64,000 bases of DNA from Bradyrhizobium sp. Its GTDB lineage: Bacteria > Pseudomonadota > Alphaproteobacteria > Rhizobiales > Xanthobacteraceae. The notes below the pieces were generated by a model, which was not told the DNA's origin, searched no databases, and worked only from the letters and a program-made list of their open reading frames with translations. The translations under genes and the position numbers were made by a program. Below, in pieces: positions 18,302-27,330 of this stretch; position 1 is the stretch's first letter, and every line of letters starts with the position of its first letter. Location: the NCBI RefSeq assembly GCF_004799405.1, contig NZ_SSMW01000143.1:1-64000 (forward strand). The letters run 5' to 3'.

Positions 18302-18973
18302 ATGAGCCTGACCTACGTCATCCCCGACATTCACGGCCGATACGATCTGCTCGACCAGGGTCTGGCTGATATCGCCGCGTACTCAGCGGGCAAAGCCGGC
18401 GTCATCGTCACGATAGGCGACTACGTCGACAAGGGACCGCAGAGCAAACAGGTCATCGACCGGCTGCTGCCGGGCGCCCCCGAAGGCTGGCGTTTGGTTA
18501 CATTGAAAGGCAACCACGATGCGATGATGGCGCAAGCGCTGCGCGATCGCTCGAAGATGGCCTGGTGGATCCAGAAGGGCGGCGATACCGCGCTTCGTTC
18601 CTATGGCGGCGATCCCGACGCCGTGCCGCAAGCTCATCTCGCCTGGCTCGATGGTCTGCGGCTGATGCATGTCGACAGCCACCGGGTCTACGTTCACGCC
18701 GGTGTCGATCCCGAGGTTCCGCTGGATCGGCAGAGCGAAGCCACGCTGTTGTGGAAACGCTATCCAAAAGGATTCTCCGGCGGGTTCGGCCAATTTCACG
18801 TCGTTCATGGCCACGACAATTTCCCCGACGGACCGCTGCTGTACGAAGGCCGCACCAATCTGGATACGCAGGCGTGGCGGACAGGACGGCTGGTGATCGG
18901 GGTGTTCGACGATGACAGGCCGGGCGGTCCCATCGACTTGATCGTGGTCAGGCGATCGCCGGCGGAACAATAG
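18302..18973 (+). CDS. Serine/threonine-type metallophosphatase
   Basis: 223 aa calcineurin-like phosphoesterase. All metal and catalytic blocks are present: PDIHGRYD (GDxHG variant with P for G, residues 8-15), GDYVDKGP (about 40-47), and KGNHDAMM (about 69-76), with later His in YVHAGVDP and VVHGHDN. This order is that of PPP-family phosphatases such as bacteriophage-lambda-type PrpA/PrpE. It probably dephosphorylates phosphoproteins or nucleotides in the cytoplasm; the target is unknown. A strong hairpin follows the stop codon. Confidence 0.88.
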   Translation: MSLTYVIPDIHGRYDLLDQGLADIAAYSAGKAGVIVTIGDYVDKGPQSKQVIDRLLPGAPEGWRLVTLKGNHDAMMAQALRDRSKMAWWIQKGGDTALRSYGGDPDAVPQAHLAWLDGLRLMHVDSHRVYVHAGVDPEVPLDRQSEATLLWKRYPKGFSGGFGQFHVVHGHDNFPDGPLLYEGRTNLDTQAWRTGRLVIGVFDDDRPGGPIDLIVVRRSPAEQ

Positions 18974-18993
18974 CCGCCGGTATCATCGACGCT

Positions 18994-19020
18994 GGTCCGC
19001 GCGACGGCGCCGCGCGGACC
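18994..19020 (+). terminator. Strong hairpin after phosphatase gene
   Basis: Perfect 10-bp stem GGTCCGCGCG/CGCGCGGACC around a 7-nt loop, 20 nt after the phosphatase stop codon. It lacks a proper U-tract (TATTGGGG follows), so it may end transcription inefficiently or protect the mRNA 3' end. Confidence 0.45.
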
Positions 19021-19224
19021 TATTGGGGCTTCCGATTCGACATGTTAGTTTTTTTCGAATTTGCGGCCCGATCCCGGAAGCAGGCGGAATTGCCGGGGTT
19101 TAGTTGTGTACAGACAGTTATGAAGAAAAAGTAATATTGCTGCGGCTGCCCGTTCATAGCCCGTTCACGCCGGCCGGGTTCATCTTGATGGCGGATATTA
19201 TGCGGCCCACACGCGGAGATTAGC

Positions 19225-19896
19225 TTGCGCCTGCTCGTCGTTGAAGATGATCCGGATCTCAATCGTCAGCTTACGACAGCGCTGACCGACGCCGGTTATG
19301 TGGTGGATCGCGCATTCGACGGCGAGGAGGGCCATTTTCTCGGCGACAGCGAACCCTACGACGCCGTGGTGCTCGACATCGGGCTGCCGAAGATGGACGG
19401 TATCTCGGTGCTGGAGGCTTGGCGCCGCAACGGACGGGTGATGCCGGTACTGATCCTCACCGCGCGCGATCGCTGGAGCGACAAGGTGCAGGGCTTCGAC
19501 GCCGGCGCCGACGACTACGTCGCCAAACCGTTTCATCTCGAGGAAATCCTGGCCCGGATGCGCGCGCTGCTGCGCCGCTCCGCCGGCCACGCCCAGTCGG
19601 AGCTGACTTGCGGGCCGGTTTCGCTCGATACCAGGACGGGGCGGGTCAGCGTATCCGGCAATCCGATCAAGATGACCTCACACGAATATCGGCTGCTGGC
19701 CTACCTCATGCATCACACCGGGCGCGTGGTGTCGCGCACCGAGCTCGTCGAGCACCTCTACGACCAGGATTTCGACCGCGACTCCAATACCATCGAAGTG
19801 TTCGTCGGCCGCATCCGCAAGAAGCTGGATGTCGATATCATCCAGACCGTGCGGGGGCTCGGCTATCTGCTGACGCCGCCGACGCCCGGCACCTGA
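19225..19896 (+). CDS. feuP: OmpR-family response regulator, FeuP-like
   Basis: 223 aa from a TTG start with GGAGAT upstream. The receiver domain has the acidic pocket EDD (7-9), phospho-acceptor Asp51 in VVLDIGLP, Thr in LTARD and Lys in AKPF. The winged-helix DNA-binding domain spans about 125-218. The wording, for example RAFDGEEGHFLGDSEPYDAV and LYDQDFDRDSNTIEVF, closely resembles FeuP of Rhizobium/Sinorhizobium, which with FeuQ controls cyclic glucan export and osmoadaptation. The kinase follows after 118 nt. The name is by recognition of sequence, without alignment. Confidence 0.75.
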   Translation: MRLLVVEDDPDLNRQLTTALTDAGYVVDRAFDGEEGHFLGDSEPYDAVVLDIGLPKMDGISVLEAWRRNGRVMPVLILTARDRWSDKVQGFDAGADDYVAKPFHLEEILARMRALLRRSAGHAQSELTCGPVSLDTRTGRVSVSGNPIKMTSHEYRLLAYLMHHTGRVVSRTELVEHLYDQDFDRDSNTIEVFVGRIRKKLDVDIIQTVRGLGYLLTPPTPGT

Positions 19897-19929
19897 TTTA
19901 GCGGTGCCGGCCGGCTGCGGGCTTATCTT

Positions 19930-19957
19930 TTTGGTTCGAGCATGATCTTGTCCGAAC
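19930..19957. repeat. Degenerate dispersed repeat with GCATGATC core
   Basis: TTGGTTCGAGCATGATCTTG and the following TCCGAA resemble one arm of a common Rhizobiales intergenic palindrome (GAGCATGATC with TCCGAA). It sits between the regulator and the kinase genes. Confidence 0.4.
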
Positions 19958-20014
19958 CCCGGGATCCATCTATCGGGTCGTGGCCCGAGGACCGGCTTTT
20001 GGGATCCTGCACCG

Positions 20015-21391
20015 ATGCGCGCTAGCTCGCTCGCCACAAGGCTGTTCCTGTCTGCGACCGCGTGGGTGGTGGTGATCCTGCTCATCACCGGCATCGTGCT
20101 GTCGTCGGTCTACCGAGACGCCACCGAGCGGGCCTTCGATCGCCGGCTCAATCTCTATCTGCGCACCCTGATCGCCGAAGTCGCGACCCCGGATGAACCG
20201 CCCGACCATCAATTCCAGTCGCTGGGCGAGCCGCTGTTCGAGCTGCCGCTGTCCGGCTGGTACTGGCAGATCACCCGCACCGACGGAGAGAAACCCGAGC
20301 CGCGCGCGTCGCGTTCGCTGTGGGACAAGAAGCTGCCCAAGCTCGAAGAGCAGGGCGCGGAGTTGACCGCGGCCGGCATCCGGCTCGGCTATGTCGAGGG
20401 GCCCGAGGGCCAGAACCTGCGGATGGTGGAGCGGCCGGTCGATCTCGGCGCCGACGGCAAATTCCTGGTCAGCGTTGCCGGCGACGCCACCGAGATTTTC
20501 GACGAGACGCGCACTTTCGATTATTACCTCGGCGGCACCTTCGTGGCGTTGTCGATCGTGCTGGTGCTGACCACGATCTTCCAGGTTCGCTTCGGCCTGG
20601 CACCGCTCAAACGCATTTCAGATTCGATCGCCGATATCCGTTCCGGGCGCGCCGAGCGGCTCGAGGGCGAGTTTCCGGTCGAGATCGCGCCGCTGGCGCG
20701 CGAGACCAACGCGCTGATCGAGGCCAACCGTGAAATCGTCGAGCGCGCCCGGACCCATGTCGGCAATCTCGCGCACGCCATCAAGACGCCGCTGTCGGTG
20801 ATCGTCAACGAGGCCGCCGCGCATGCTGCCGATCCCTTTGCGACCAAGGTTCTCGAGCAGGCCGATGTGATGCGCGATCAGGTGGCGCACCATCTGGAAC
20901 GCGCCCGCATCGCCGCGCGTCCCACCATTATCGGTACCGTCACCGAAGTTGCGCCCGCGATCGAGGCGTTGCGCCGGACCATGGAGAAGATTCATCGCCA
21001 TCGCGGCATCGCCATCGCAATCAAGGCCGATCCGTCAGCGAAATTTCGCGGCGAGCGGCAGGACCTCGAGGAGATGGCCGGCAACCTGGTCGACAATGCC
21101 TGCAAATGGGCGGCCTCCGAGGTGTTCATCGAGGTGCTGGTGGAACCGCCGGTCGAGGCCGGCGCCAGCCCGATGCTGCGGATCATCGTCGATGATGACG
21201 GGCGCGGGCTGTCGGCGGCCGAGCAGGCGCAGGTCTCGCAGCGTGGTCAGCGGCTCGACGAATCCAAGCCGGGATCGGGGCTCGGGCTGTCGATCGTGAT
21301 CGATCTCGCCGCGCTCTATGGCGGCAGCCTTTCACTCGGCGGGGCGCCGACCGGAGGACTGCGGGCGGAACTGGTGCTGCCGGGGGTGTGA
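20015..21391 (+). CDS. feuQ: Sensor histidine kinase, FeuQ-like
   Basis: 458 aa with two membrane segments (about 8-30 and 168-190) enclosing a periplasmic domain of about 135 residues, a HAMP linker, then the HisKA box NLAHAIKTPLSVI with phospho-His about 254. The ATPase has NLVDNACKWA, DDDGRGLS and GSGLGLSIV. This is the PhoQ/FeuQ-type layout. Partner of the regulator 118 nt upstream. In rhizobia FeuQ senses hypo-osmotic or glucan-related signals; here that is inferred from similarity and order. Confidence 0.78.
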   Translation: MRASSLATRLFLSATAWVVVILLITGIVLSSVYRDATERAFDRRLNLYLRTLIAEVATPDEPPDHQFQSLGEPLFELPLSGWYWQITRTDGEKPEPRASRSLWDKKLPKLEEQGAELTAAGIRLGYVEGPEGQNLRMVERPVDLGADGKFLVSVAGDATEIFDETRTFDYYLGGTFVALSIVLVLTTIFQVRFGLAPLKRISDSIADIRSGRAERLEGEFPVEIAPLARETNALIEANREIVERARTHVGNLAHAIKTPLSVIVNEAAAHAADPFATKVLEQADVMRDQVAHHLERARIAARPTIIGTVTEVAPAIEALRRTMEKIHRHRGIAIAIKADPSAKFRGERQDLEEMAGNLVDNACKWAASEVFIEVLVEPPVEAGASPMLRIIVDDDGRGLSAAEQAQVSQRGQRLDESKPGSGLGLSIVIDLAALYGGSLSLGGAPTGGLRAELVLPGV

Positions 21392-21424
21392 ACCCAGCCG
21401 GTGTAGCCGCCAACTGCATCATTC

Positions 21425-21439
21425 CTAACGACTTCTTAA
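21425..21439. promoter_or_regulatory. Imperfect CtrA-type box (CTAA-N7-TTAA)
   Basis: CTAA-CGACTTC-TTAA, one mismatch from TTAA-N7-TTAA, 70 bp before the 467-aa gene. With one mismatch such matches are expected by chance in a window this long, so support is weak. Confidence 0.2.
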
Positions 21440-21508
21440 CGCCGGGGCTTTTATCATGCCGGCGCACGCGTTGGGCCGTCCGCGCGACACAGCATCCATA
21501 CCGGGCGC

Positions 21509-22912
21509 ATGAGCCAGACATCGACCGAGCGGCTGAGGGACTATCTCGCGCAGCTTCCGCCGCAGTCGCAGGCGCTGCTGATGCGGGAGTTCGAACGCGC
21601 CATCGAACGCGGCCAGGATACCGTGGTCGCGACCTTCGTGCTCGAGCAGTTGCGCAAGGTCGTACGTGGAACCGAAGACGAGGAGGCGCAGCCGCGCACC
21701 GACGATCCGGCGCGGCTGTTGTTCCGCCCGCTCGAGCCGTTTCTGATCGAGGGCAATTTCCCACCGCGGCCGGGTCAAATCCATCGTGCATCGCTGCTGC
21801 CGGTGTGGCGATGGCTGAACCGCGACGGCGCGCCCGATCAGGTGCGTGAATTCGAAGCGGCGCTGGCGCGGGCGCGCGAAACCGGGACGTCCACCGGGTT
21901 GGAAGCAGCGACCGCCAAATTCCAGCTGGCCGCGGCCGCCGCGATCTTCAAGATCGCCACCCCGGTGCCCGGAGGCGACCACCAGCGCGCACTGGCCCGC
22001 GTCGGTCCAGCGGATGTGATCGAGGACCTAGTGCCAATCGGCTCGGTGCTCGAGGCGCACGAAGCGCTCGACGCTCTCAACGCCCGGCTTCCCGGTTCCT
22101 TGCGGACTTTCTCGGATTCGCAGACCACCTCGGTAAGCGCTGCTATCGACGTTCCCGCTTTGCAAACCTTGCAGATGCTGCCGTTCGTGCTGTCGCTGGT
22201 CATGCAGCGGCTGACCGCGCCATGGCAAATCATTCGCCTGGCCATCAAGATGGCTGCGTCCGACGATGAATTCCGCGTCGCAGCTACGCCTTACGGCATC
22301 GCCGTCACCATGGCGCTGCACGACCTGTCCTGTTTGGCTGCCAGCCTGCGTTCGGACATCAGGCGCGGCCAGTTCGATTACGTGGCCGAGCATCTCAAGA
22401 CGCTCCACGACGGCGTGCGCGGCTTGCGCACCGAACTCGACCTTCGCAACGATTCCGCGTGGGGCAAGCAGTTGATGTCGATCCGGGCCGATACCTCCAA
22501 CGCGCTGCAGTCGGAAATCGACAGCGTACCCGGCCGCGTCCGGCGTCTGCTGCGCCAGCGCGCCGACAAGGATATCTCCGCCGGCGCCAGGGTCGATGCC
22601 AGCGAGGTCGACGAGACCGCCGCATTGATCGATTTCGTCGCGGTTTGCCGTACCTATGCCAGCGAACTTGCGATCAACGAGGTCACGCTGCGGACCTATT
22701 CCGACCTGCAGCATTATGTCGAGCATTCCACCGAGTCGCTGGTGCAATCGCTGCGCAGCGTCGACATCAAAACGCGCGCCTACCGGCAGATGCAGGTCCA
22801 GGCGGCCATCCGCTTCTGCGACGTGCTGTTCGGCCACGACTACGCGTCGCTGATGGGCCGGGCGGCTGAAAATGCGTTGACCGGCGAACGCAAGGCTTCG
22901 CGCGCCGGCTGA
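21509..22912 (+). CDS. Conserved hypothetical protein (467 aa)
   Basis: No recognised domain. The N-terminus LRDYLAQLPPQSQALLMREFERAIERG is strongly helical, then comes LLFRPLEPFLIEGNF, a long helical body rich in Arg/Ala/Leu, and near 200-240 a hydrophobic stretch (LQMLPFVLSLVMQRL) that could be a buried helix or a membrane contact. There is no signal peptide. It lies between feuQ and ccmI on the same strand, with its own spacer on each side. I cannot suggest a function. Confidence 0.6.
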   Translation: MSQTSTERLRDYLAQLPPQSQALLMREFERAIERGQDTVVATFVLEQLRKVVRGTEDEEAQPRTDDPARLLFRPLEPFLIEGNFPPRPGQIHRASLLPVWRWLNRDGAPDQVREFEAALARARETGTSTGLEAATAKFQLAAAAAIFKIATPVPGGDHQRALARVGPADVIEDLVPIGSVLEAHEALDALNARLPGSLRTFSDSQTTSVSAAIDVPALQTLQMLPFVLSLVMQRLTAPWQIIRLAIKMAASDDEFRVAATPYGIAVTMALHDLSCLAASLRSDIRRGQFDYVAEHLKTLHDGVRGLRTELDLRNDSAWGKQLMSIRADTSNALQSEIDSVPGRVRRLLRQRADKDISAGARVDASEVDETAALIDFVAVCRTYASELAINEVTLRTYSDLQHYVEHSTESLVQSLRSVDIKTRAYRQMQVQAAIRFCDVLFGHDYASLMGRAAENALTGERKASRAG

Positions 22913-23035
22913 TCCGGCAATTTCCGCATTGTTTGCAAGGGTTTCTCCGTTGCAATTGCCGATTGCCGGGCTTGCCGCCGGTGGTGTAAAGCGGCGCATC
23001 GGCGCCCTGGCGCCGTGGCATCGGAACCGGTTTGA

Positions 23036-24139
23036 ATGACGCTGTGGTTTGTGTTCGCGCTAATGACGGCGGCGGCTGTTTTCGCCGTGTTGCTGCCGTT
23101 GGGCCGGGGTCCGCGGCCGCAAAGCGACGGCAGCGAGGCCGCGGTTTACAAGGACCAACTCGCCGAGATCGACCGCGACGTTGCAGCTAGCCTGATTGGC
23201 CCTTCCGAAGCCGAAGCCGCTCGCGTCGAGATCGGCCGCCGCCTGCTGGCCGCGGCGGATCATCAGCGCGATCCGCCGATGGCATCGAACATCTTTTTGC
23301 GCCGTTCGGTTGCCATCGTCGCTTTGGTGGGACTGCCGATCGCGGCGATCGCCCTTTATCTTCCGCTCGGCTCGCCGCGGCTCGGCGATTTTCCGCTGGC
23401 GGAACGGACCCGCGTGCCCGATGCCACGCAGCCGCTCGACAATCTGGTGGCGCAGGTCGAGGCGCATCTGGAGAAAAATCCGACCGACGGCCGGGGCTGG
23501 AACGTGCTGGCGCCGGTACTGGCGAGGCTTGGCCGTTACGACGATGCGGTTCGCGCCTACCATAATTCGATCACCTATAACGGCGACAGTGCGGCGCGCC
23601 GGGCTGATCTCGGCGAAGCCCTGACGGGTGCCGCAGGTGGTGTCGTTACCGCGGAGGCCAAGGCTGAGTTTGAACGCGCGGTTGCATTGAACGCCGACGA
23701 GGTCAAGGCGCGCTACTTCCTCGGATTGGCCGCCGAACAGGACGGCGACACCACGCAAGCCGCGTCGATGTGGCGGGCGATGCTGGCAACGGCGCCGCCG
23801 GATGCGCCGTGGCGTCCGCTGGTCCAGGCTGCGCTGGCGCGGATCGAGGGTCCCGGCGCGCCGGCGCTGCCGGACGCCACCGTGGCTGCGGCAAAAGACA
23901 TGAATGAAACCGACCGCAACGCCATGATTCATGGCATGGTCGATCGGCTCGCCAGCCGGTTGAAGCAAAACGGCGACGATGTCGAAGGATGGCTGCGGCT
24001 GGTACGGGCCTATATGGTGATGGGTGACCGCGACAAGGCGAAAAGCGCGTTGACGGACGCCCGACAGGCGGTCGCCAACGATGCCGAGCGGCTGCGGCAA
24101 TTGAACGAGGGCCTGAAAAATCTCGGGCTGGACGGATAG
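23036..24139 (+). CDS. ccmI: Cytochrome c biogenesis protein CcmI
   Basis: 367 aa. Two N-terminal membrane segments (about 2-20 and 94-113) flank a cytoplasmic loop with YKDQLAEIDRDVAASLIGPSEAE-type wording characteristic of CcmI; the C-terminal two thirds is a TPR-containing periplasmic domain (KNPTDGRGWNVLAPVLARLGRYDDAV). CcmI (CycH) is the apocytochrome c chaperone that hands the CxxCH peptide to the CcmF-CcmH ligase. It opens the block ccmI-ccmE-ccmF-ccmH. Confidence 0.92.
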   Translation: MTLWFVFALMTAAAVFAVLLPLGRGPRPQSDGSEAAVYKDQLAEIDRDVAASLIGPSEAEAARVEIGRRLLAAADHQRDPPMASNIFLRRSVAIVALVGLPIAAIALYLPLGSPRLGDFPLAERTRVPDATQPLDNLVAQVEAHLEKNPTDGRGWNVLAPVLARLGRYDDAVRAYHNSITYNGDSAARRADLGEALTGAAGGVVTAEAKAEFERAVALNADEVKARYFLGLAAEQDGDTTQAASMWRAMLATAPPDAPWRPLVQAALARIEGPGAPALPDATVAAAKDMNETDRNAMIHGMVDRLASRLKQNGDDVEGWLRLVRAYMVMGDRDKAKSALTDARQAVANDAERLRQLNEGLKNLGLDG

Positions 24140-24140
24140 G

Positions 24141-24183
24141 CATGATGGCGAAAAGTGTGAAACGGCTTTCGGACAACATCATG
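24141..24183. repeat. Short dispersed repeat with CATGATG/CATCATG ends
   Basis: A 43-bp element between ccmI and ccmE starts CATGATGGCGAAAAG and ends ACATCATG; the 7-bp ends are perfect inverted copies. The wording matches a Rhizobiales intergenic repeat I know from related genomes (recognition only). It lies inside the ccm operon. Confidence 0.5.
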
Positions 24184-24197
24184 CGTAAAGGACGCAC

Positions 24198-24686
24198 ATG
24201 ACGCGCAAGCAGCGGCGTTTGACCATGATCGGCGGTTCGCTCACGGTGCTCGCACTGGCGGTGGCGCTGGTGCTGAACGCGATGCGCGATTCGATCGTGT
24301 TTTTCTCGACGCCGGGCATGGTGGCCGAGAAACATATTCTGCCGGGCAAGCGGTTTCGGCTTGGCGGCCTGGTTGAAAACGGCTCGCTGGTGCGCGGCGA
24401 CAACCTCGCCGTAAGTTTCAAGGTATCCGACGGCAACGCGACGCTGCCCGTCGCCTACAAGGGAATTCTTCCCGATCTGTTTCGCGAGGGGCAGGGCGTG
24501 GTCGCCGAAGGCGCGCTCGACCCGTCCGGCGTGTTCAGGGCCGACACCGTGCTTGCCAAACACGACGAGAACTACATGCCGAGGGATCTCGCGGACGCGC
24601 TGAAGAAGCAGGGGCACTGGAAGGACGACTACGGCGCGAAGACCGATGATAATGCGAAGCAAGCCAAGCAAGGTGTATCGCAGTGA
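24198..24686 (+). CDS. ccmE: Cytochrome c maturation haem chaperone CcmE
   Basis: 162 aa. N-terminal membrane anchor (about 9-28), then an OB-fold beta barrel with FRLGGLVENGSL and GQGVVAEGAL. The haem is bound covalently through His122 in KHDENY, the HxxxY motif with Tyr126. CcmE (CycJ) carries haem from CcmABCD to CcmF in the periplasm. Its stop overlaps the GTG start of ccmF (GTGA). Confidence 0.93.
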   Translation: MTRKQRRLTMIGGSLTVLALAVALVLNAMRDSIVFFSTPGMVAEKHILPGKRFRLGGLVENGSLVRGDNLAVSFKVSDGNATLPVAYKGILPDLFREGQGVVAEGALDPSGVFRADTVLAKHDENYMPRDLADALKKQGHWKDDYGAKTDDNAKQAKQGVSQ

Positions 24687-26662
24687 TCGCGGAAGCCGGA
24701 CATTACGCCCTGGTGCTGGCGCTCGGCCTCGCGCTGATCCAGTCGACCGTGCCGATGCTGGGCGCACGCTGGCATGATGCTGCCTTGATGAACGTGGCGC
24801 GCTCGACCGCGCTGGCGCAATTATTGTTCGCGCTGGCGTCGTTCGCCGCGCTGGTGACGCTGCACGTCACCTCGGATTTTTCCGTCGTCAACGTGTTCGA
24901 GAATTCGCATTCGCTAAAACCCCTGATCTACAAGATCACTGGCGTGTGGGGCAATCACGAAGGCTCGATGCTGCTGTGGGTGTCGATCCTGGCGCTGTTC
25001 GGGGGCCTCGTTGCGGCATTCGGCAACAACCTGCCGCTGTCGCTGCGCGCCCATGTGCTAGCGGTGCAAGCCTGGATCGCCAGTGCGTTCTATCTGTTCA
25101 TCCTGATCACCTCGAACCCGTTCCTGCGCATCGCCAATCCGCCGATCGAGGGCCGCGACCTCAATCCGGTGCTGCAGGACATCGGTCTGGCCGTGCATCC
25201 GCCGATGCTCTATCTCGGCTATGTCGGCTTCTCGATCTCGTTTTCGTTCGCGGTTGCCGCCCTGATCGAAGGCCGGATCGACGCGGCATGGGCGCGTTGG
25301 GTGCGGCCCTGGACGCTGGTGGCGTGGATCTTCCTGACGCTCGGCATCGCCATGGGCTCGTACTGGGCCTATTACGAACTCGGCTGGGGCGGCTGGTGGT
25401 TCTGGGATCCGGTCGAGAATGCTTCGTTGATGCCGTGGCTCGCCGGCACCGCGTTGCTGCATTCGGCGGTGGTGATGGAAAAGCGCAACGCGCTCAAGGT
25501 TTGGACCATCCTGCTGGCGATCCTGACCTTCTCGCTGTCATTGCTCGGCACCTTCCTGGTGCGCTCCGGCGTGTTGACGTCGGTTCATGCCTTCGCGACC
25601 GACCCAACGCGCGGCGTCTTTATCCTGCTGATCCTGTGCACCTTCATCGGCGGCAGCCTGACGCTGTATGCCTGGCGCGCCTCCGCGCTGAAGCAGGGCG
25701 GCCTGTTCGCGCCGATCTCGCGCGAGGGCGCGCTGGTGCTCAACAATCTGTTCCTCACCACCGCCTGCGCGACCGTGTTCATCGGAACGCTGTATCCGCT
25801 GGCGCTGGAAGTTCTGACCGGCGACAAGATTTCGGTCGGCGCGCCGTTCTTCAACCTGACCTTCGCACCCTTGTTCGTTCCATTGATGATCGCGGTGCCG
25901 TTCGGGCCATTGCTGGCGTGGAAGCGCGGCGATCTCTTGGGCGCGGCGCAGCGCCTGATGGCGGCCGGCATCGCCGCCCTGATCGCGTTCGCGGTGCTGT
26001 GGGCCTGGACCCGCGGCGGAAGCGCGCTTGCGCCGCTCGCAATCGGATTGGCCGTGTTCGTCATCGCGGGGGCGTTGTGCGATCTTGCCGAGCGCACCGG
26101 CCTGTTCCGCGCGCCGGTTGCAACGGCGGTGCGGCGGGCGCGCGGATTGCCGCGCTCGACCTGGGGCACGGCGTTCGCCCATGCCGGCGTCGGCGTCGCC
26201 CTGATCGGGATCGTCTGCGAGACGACGTGGAACAGCGAATACATCGGATCGATGAAGGCAGGCGACGTGGCGAAGATCGCCGGCTACGAAGTCGAGCTCG
26301 ATAGCCTTGCGCAGCGCCAGGGGCCGAATTTTCGCGAAATGGTGGCGCAGTTCACCGTGAGTCTCGATGGTCGACGGCTCAGCGAGATGACGCCGTCGAA
26401 GCGCAACTACCCTGCACGGGGATCGTCGACCACCGAGGCGGCGTTGCTGACGCGCGGCGTGAGCCAGCTCTATATTTCGCTCGGCGATACCGCCGACGGC
26501 ACCATCGCGGTGCGCATCTATCACAAGCCGTTGGTGCTGCTGATCTGGTTCGGTCCCGTGCTGATGGCGTTCGGCGGCATGCTGTCGCTATCGGACCGGC
26601 GGCTGCGCGTCGGCGCGCCGAAGCCGGCCCGGGCGCCGCGCGGGTTGCAGCCGGCGGAGTGA
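24683..26662 (+). CDS. ccmF: Haem lyase subunit CcmF
   Basis: 659 aa from a GTG overlapping ccmE. Around 14 membrane helices. The haem-handling signature WGGWWFWDPVENASL lies at about 230-245, preceded by VHPPMLYLGYVG and followed by conserved His-rich loops. CcmF (CycK) forms the haem ligase with CcmH and reduces and attaches haem to the CxxCH motif of apocytochromes. The next gene starts 5 nt later. Confidence 0.94.
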   Translation: MIAEAGHYALVLALGLALIQSTVPMLGARWHDAALMNVARSTALAQLLFALASFAALVTLHVTSDFSVVNVFENSHSLKPLIYKITGVWGNHEGSMLLWVSILALFGGLVAAFGNNLPLSLRAHVLAVQAWIASAFYLFILITSNPFLRIANPPIEGRDLNPVLQDIGLAVHPPMLYLGYVGFSISFSFAVAALIEGRIDAAWARWVRPWTLVAWIFLTLGIAMGSYWAYYELGWGGWWFWDPVENASLMPWLAGTALLHSAVVMEKRNALKVWTILLAILTFSLSLLGTFLVRSGVLTSVHAFATDPTRGVFILLILCTFIGGSLTLYAWRASALKQGGLFAPISREGALVLNNLFLTTACATVFIGTLYPLALEVLTGDKISVGAPFFNLTFAPLFVPLMIAVPFGPLLAWKRGDLLGAAQRLMAAGIAALIAFAVLWAWTRGGSALAPLAIGLAVFVIAGALCDLAERTGLFRAPVATAVRRARGLPRSTWGTAFAHAGVGVALIGIVCETTWNSEYIGSMKAGDVAKIAGYEVELDSLAQRQGPNFREMVAQFTVSLDGRRLSEMTPSKRNYPARGSSTTEAALLTRGVSQLYISLGDTADGTIAVRIYHKPLVLLIWFGPVLMAFGGMLSLSDRRLRVGAPKPARAPRGLQPAE

Positions 26663-26666
26663 CCAT

Positions 26667-27167
26667 TTGAAACGAGTCCTTGCCGGCATATTTGCGGTGG
26701 CCGTGATGGTGGGGTCATCGGCCGTTTGCGCCGTGCAGCCCGACGAGATCATGGCGGATCCGGTAAAGGAAGCGCGGGCGCGGGATTTGTCGCGCGAGTT
26801 GCGCTGCATGGTGTGCCAGAACCAGTCGATCGACGATTCCGAAGCGCCACTGGCGCGCGATTTGCGGCTGCTGGTGCGCGAGCGAATCGCGGCCGGCGAC
26901 AGCGATGCGCAGGTGATCGATTTCCTGGTGGCGCGCTATGGCGAATTCGTGCTGCTGAAACCGCGGTTCAACCCCCATACGCTGATGTTGTGGCTGCTGC
27001 CGCCGCTGGCGCTGGCCGGGGGCGGCTTCGCGCTGTGGATCTACGGCCGGCGCCGGTCGAGATCGGCCTCGGCGGAGGATCAATCCCCGGCAAAACTGAG
27101 CGCGGACGAACAGGCACGGCTGGAACGGCTGATGGCGGCGGAACCGTCGCCCGACGGGCCGGTTTAA
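26667..27167 (+). CDS. ccmH: Thiol-redox protein CcmH
   Basis: 166 aa from a TTG 4 nt after the ccmF stop. Signal peptide (1-24), then the redox motif LRCMVCQNQSI with Cys47 and Cys50, a three-helix bundle (ARDLRLLVRERIAAGDSD...YGEFVLLKP), and a C-terminal membrane helix (about 105-125) with a Lys/Glu tail. CcmH (CycL) keeps the apocytochrome thiols reduced for CcmF. The cytoplasmic ABC part CcmABCD and CcmG are not in the window. Confidence 0.92.
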   Translation: MKRVLAGIFAVAVMVGSSAVCAVQPDEIMADPVKEARARDLSRELRCMVCQNQSIDDSEAPLARDLRLLVRERIAAGDSDAQVIDFLVARYGEFVLLKPRFNPHTLMLWLLPPLALAGGGFALWIYGRRRSRSASAEDQSPAKLSADEQARLERLMAAEPSPDGPV

Positions 27168-27330
27168 CCCCTGGATTTAACCGGGATTTCGCCCTGCGAT
27201 AAACTGCCGCATTGGTTCCCCCGTTTATTACCAAAGTTTAATTCCCCCGCCAGCGCGCTGTAAGGCAACGAACCCCATGTTGAGGCCCATCAGGTGCCCG
27301 CCCCCGCACCGACCCCTTGGAGATTTCTGT

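Noticed and set aside
27173..27245. TTAA pairs before degP as CtrA boxes
   Set aside because: The spacing between TTAA elements is 9 or 6 nt, not 7.
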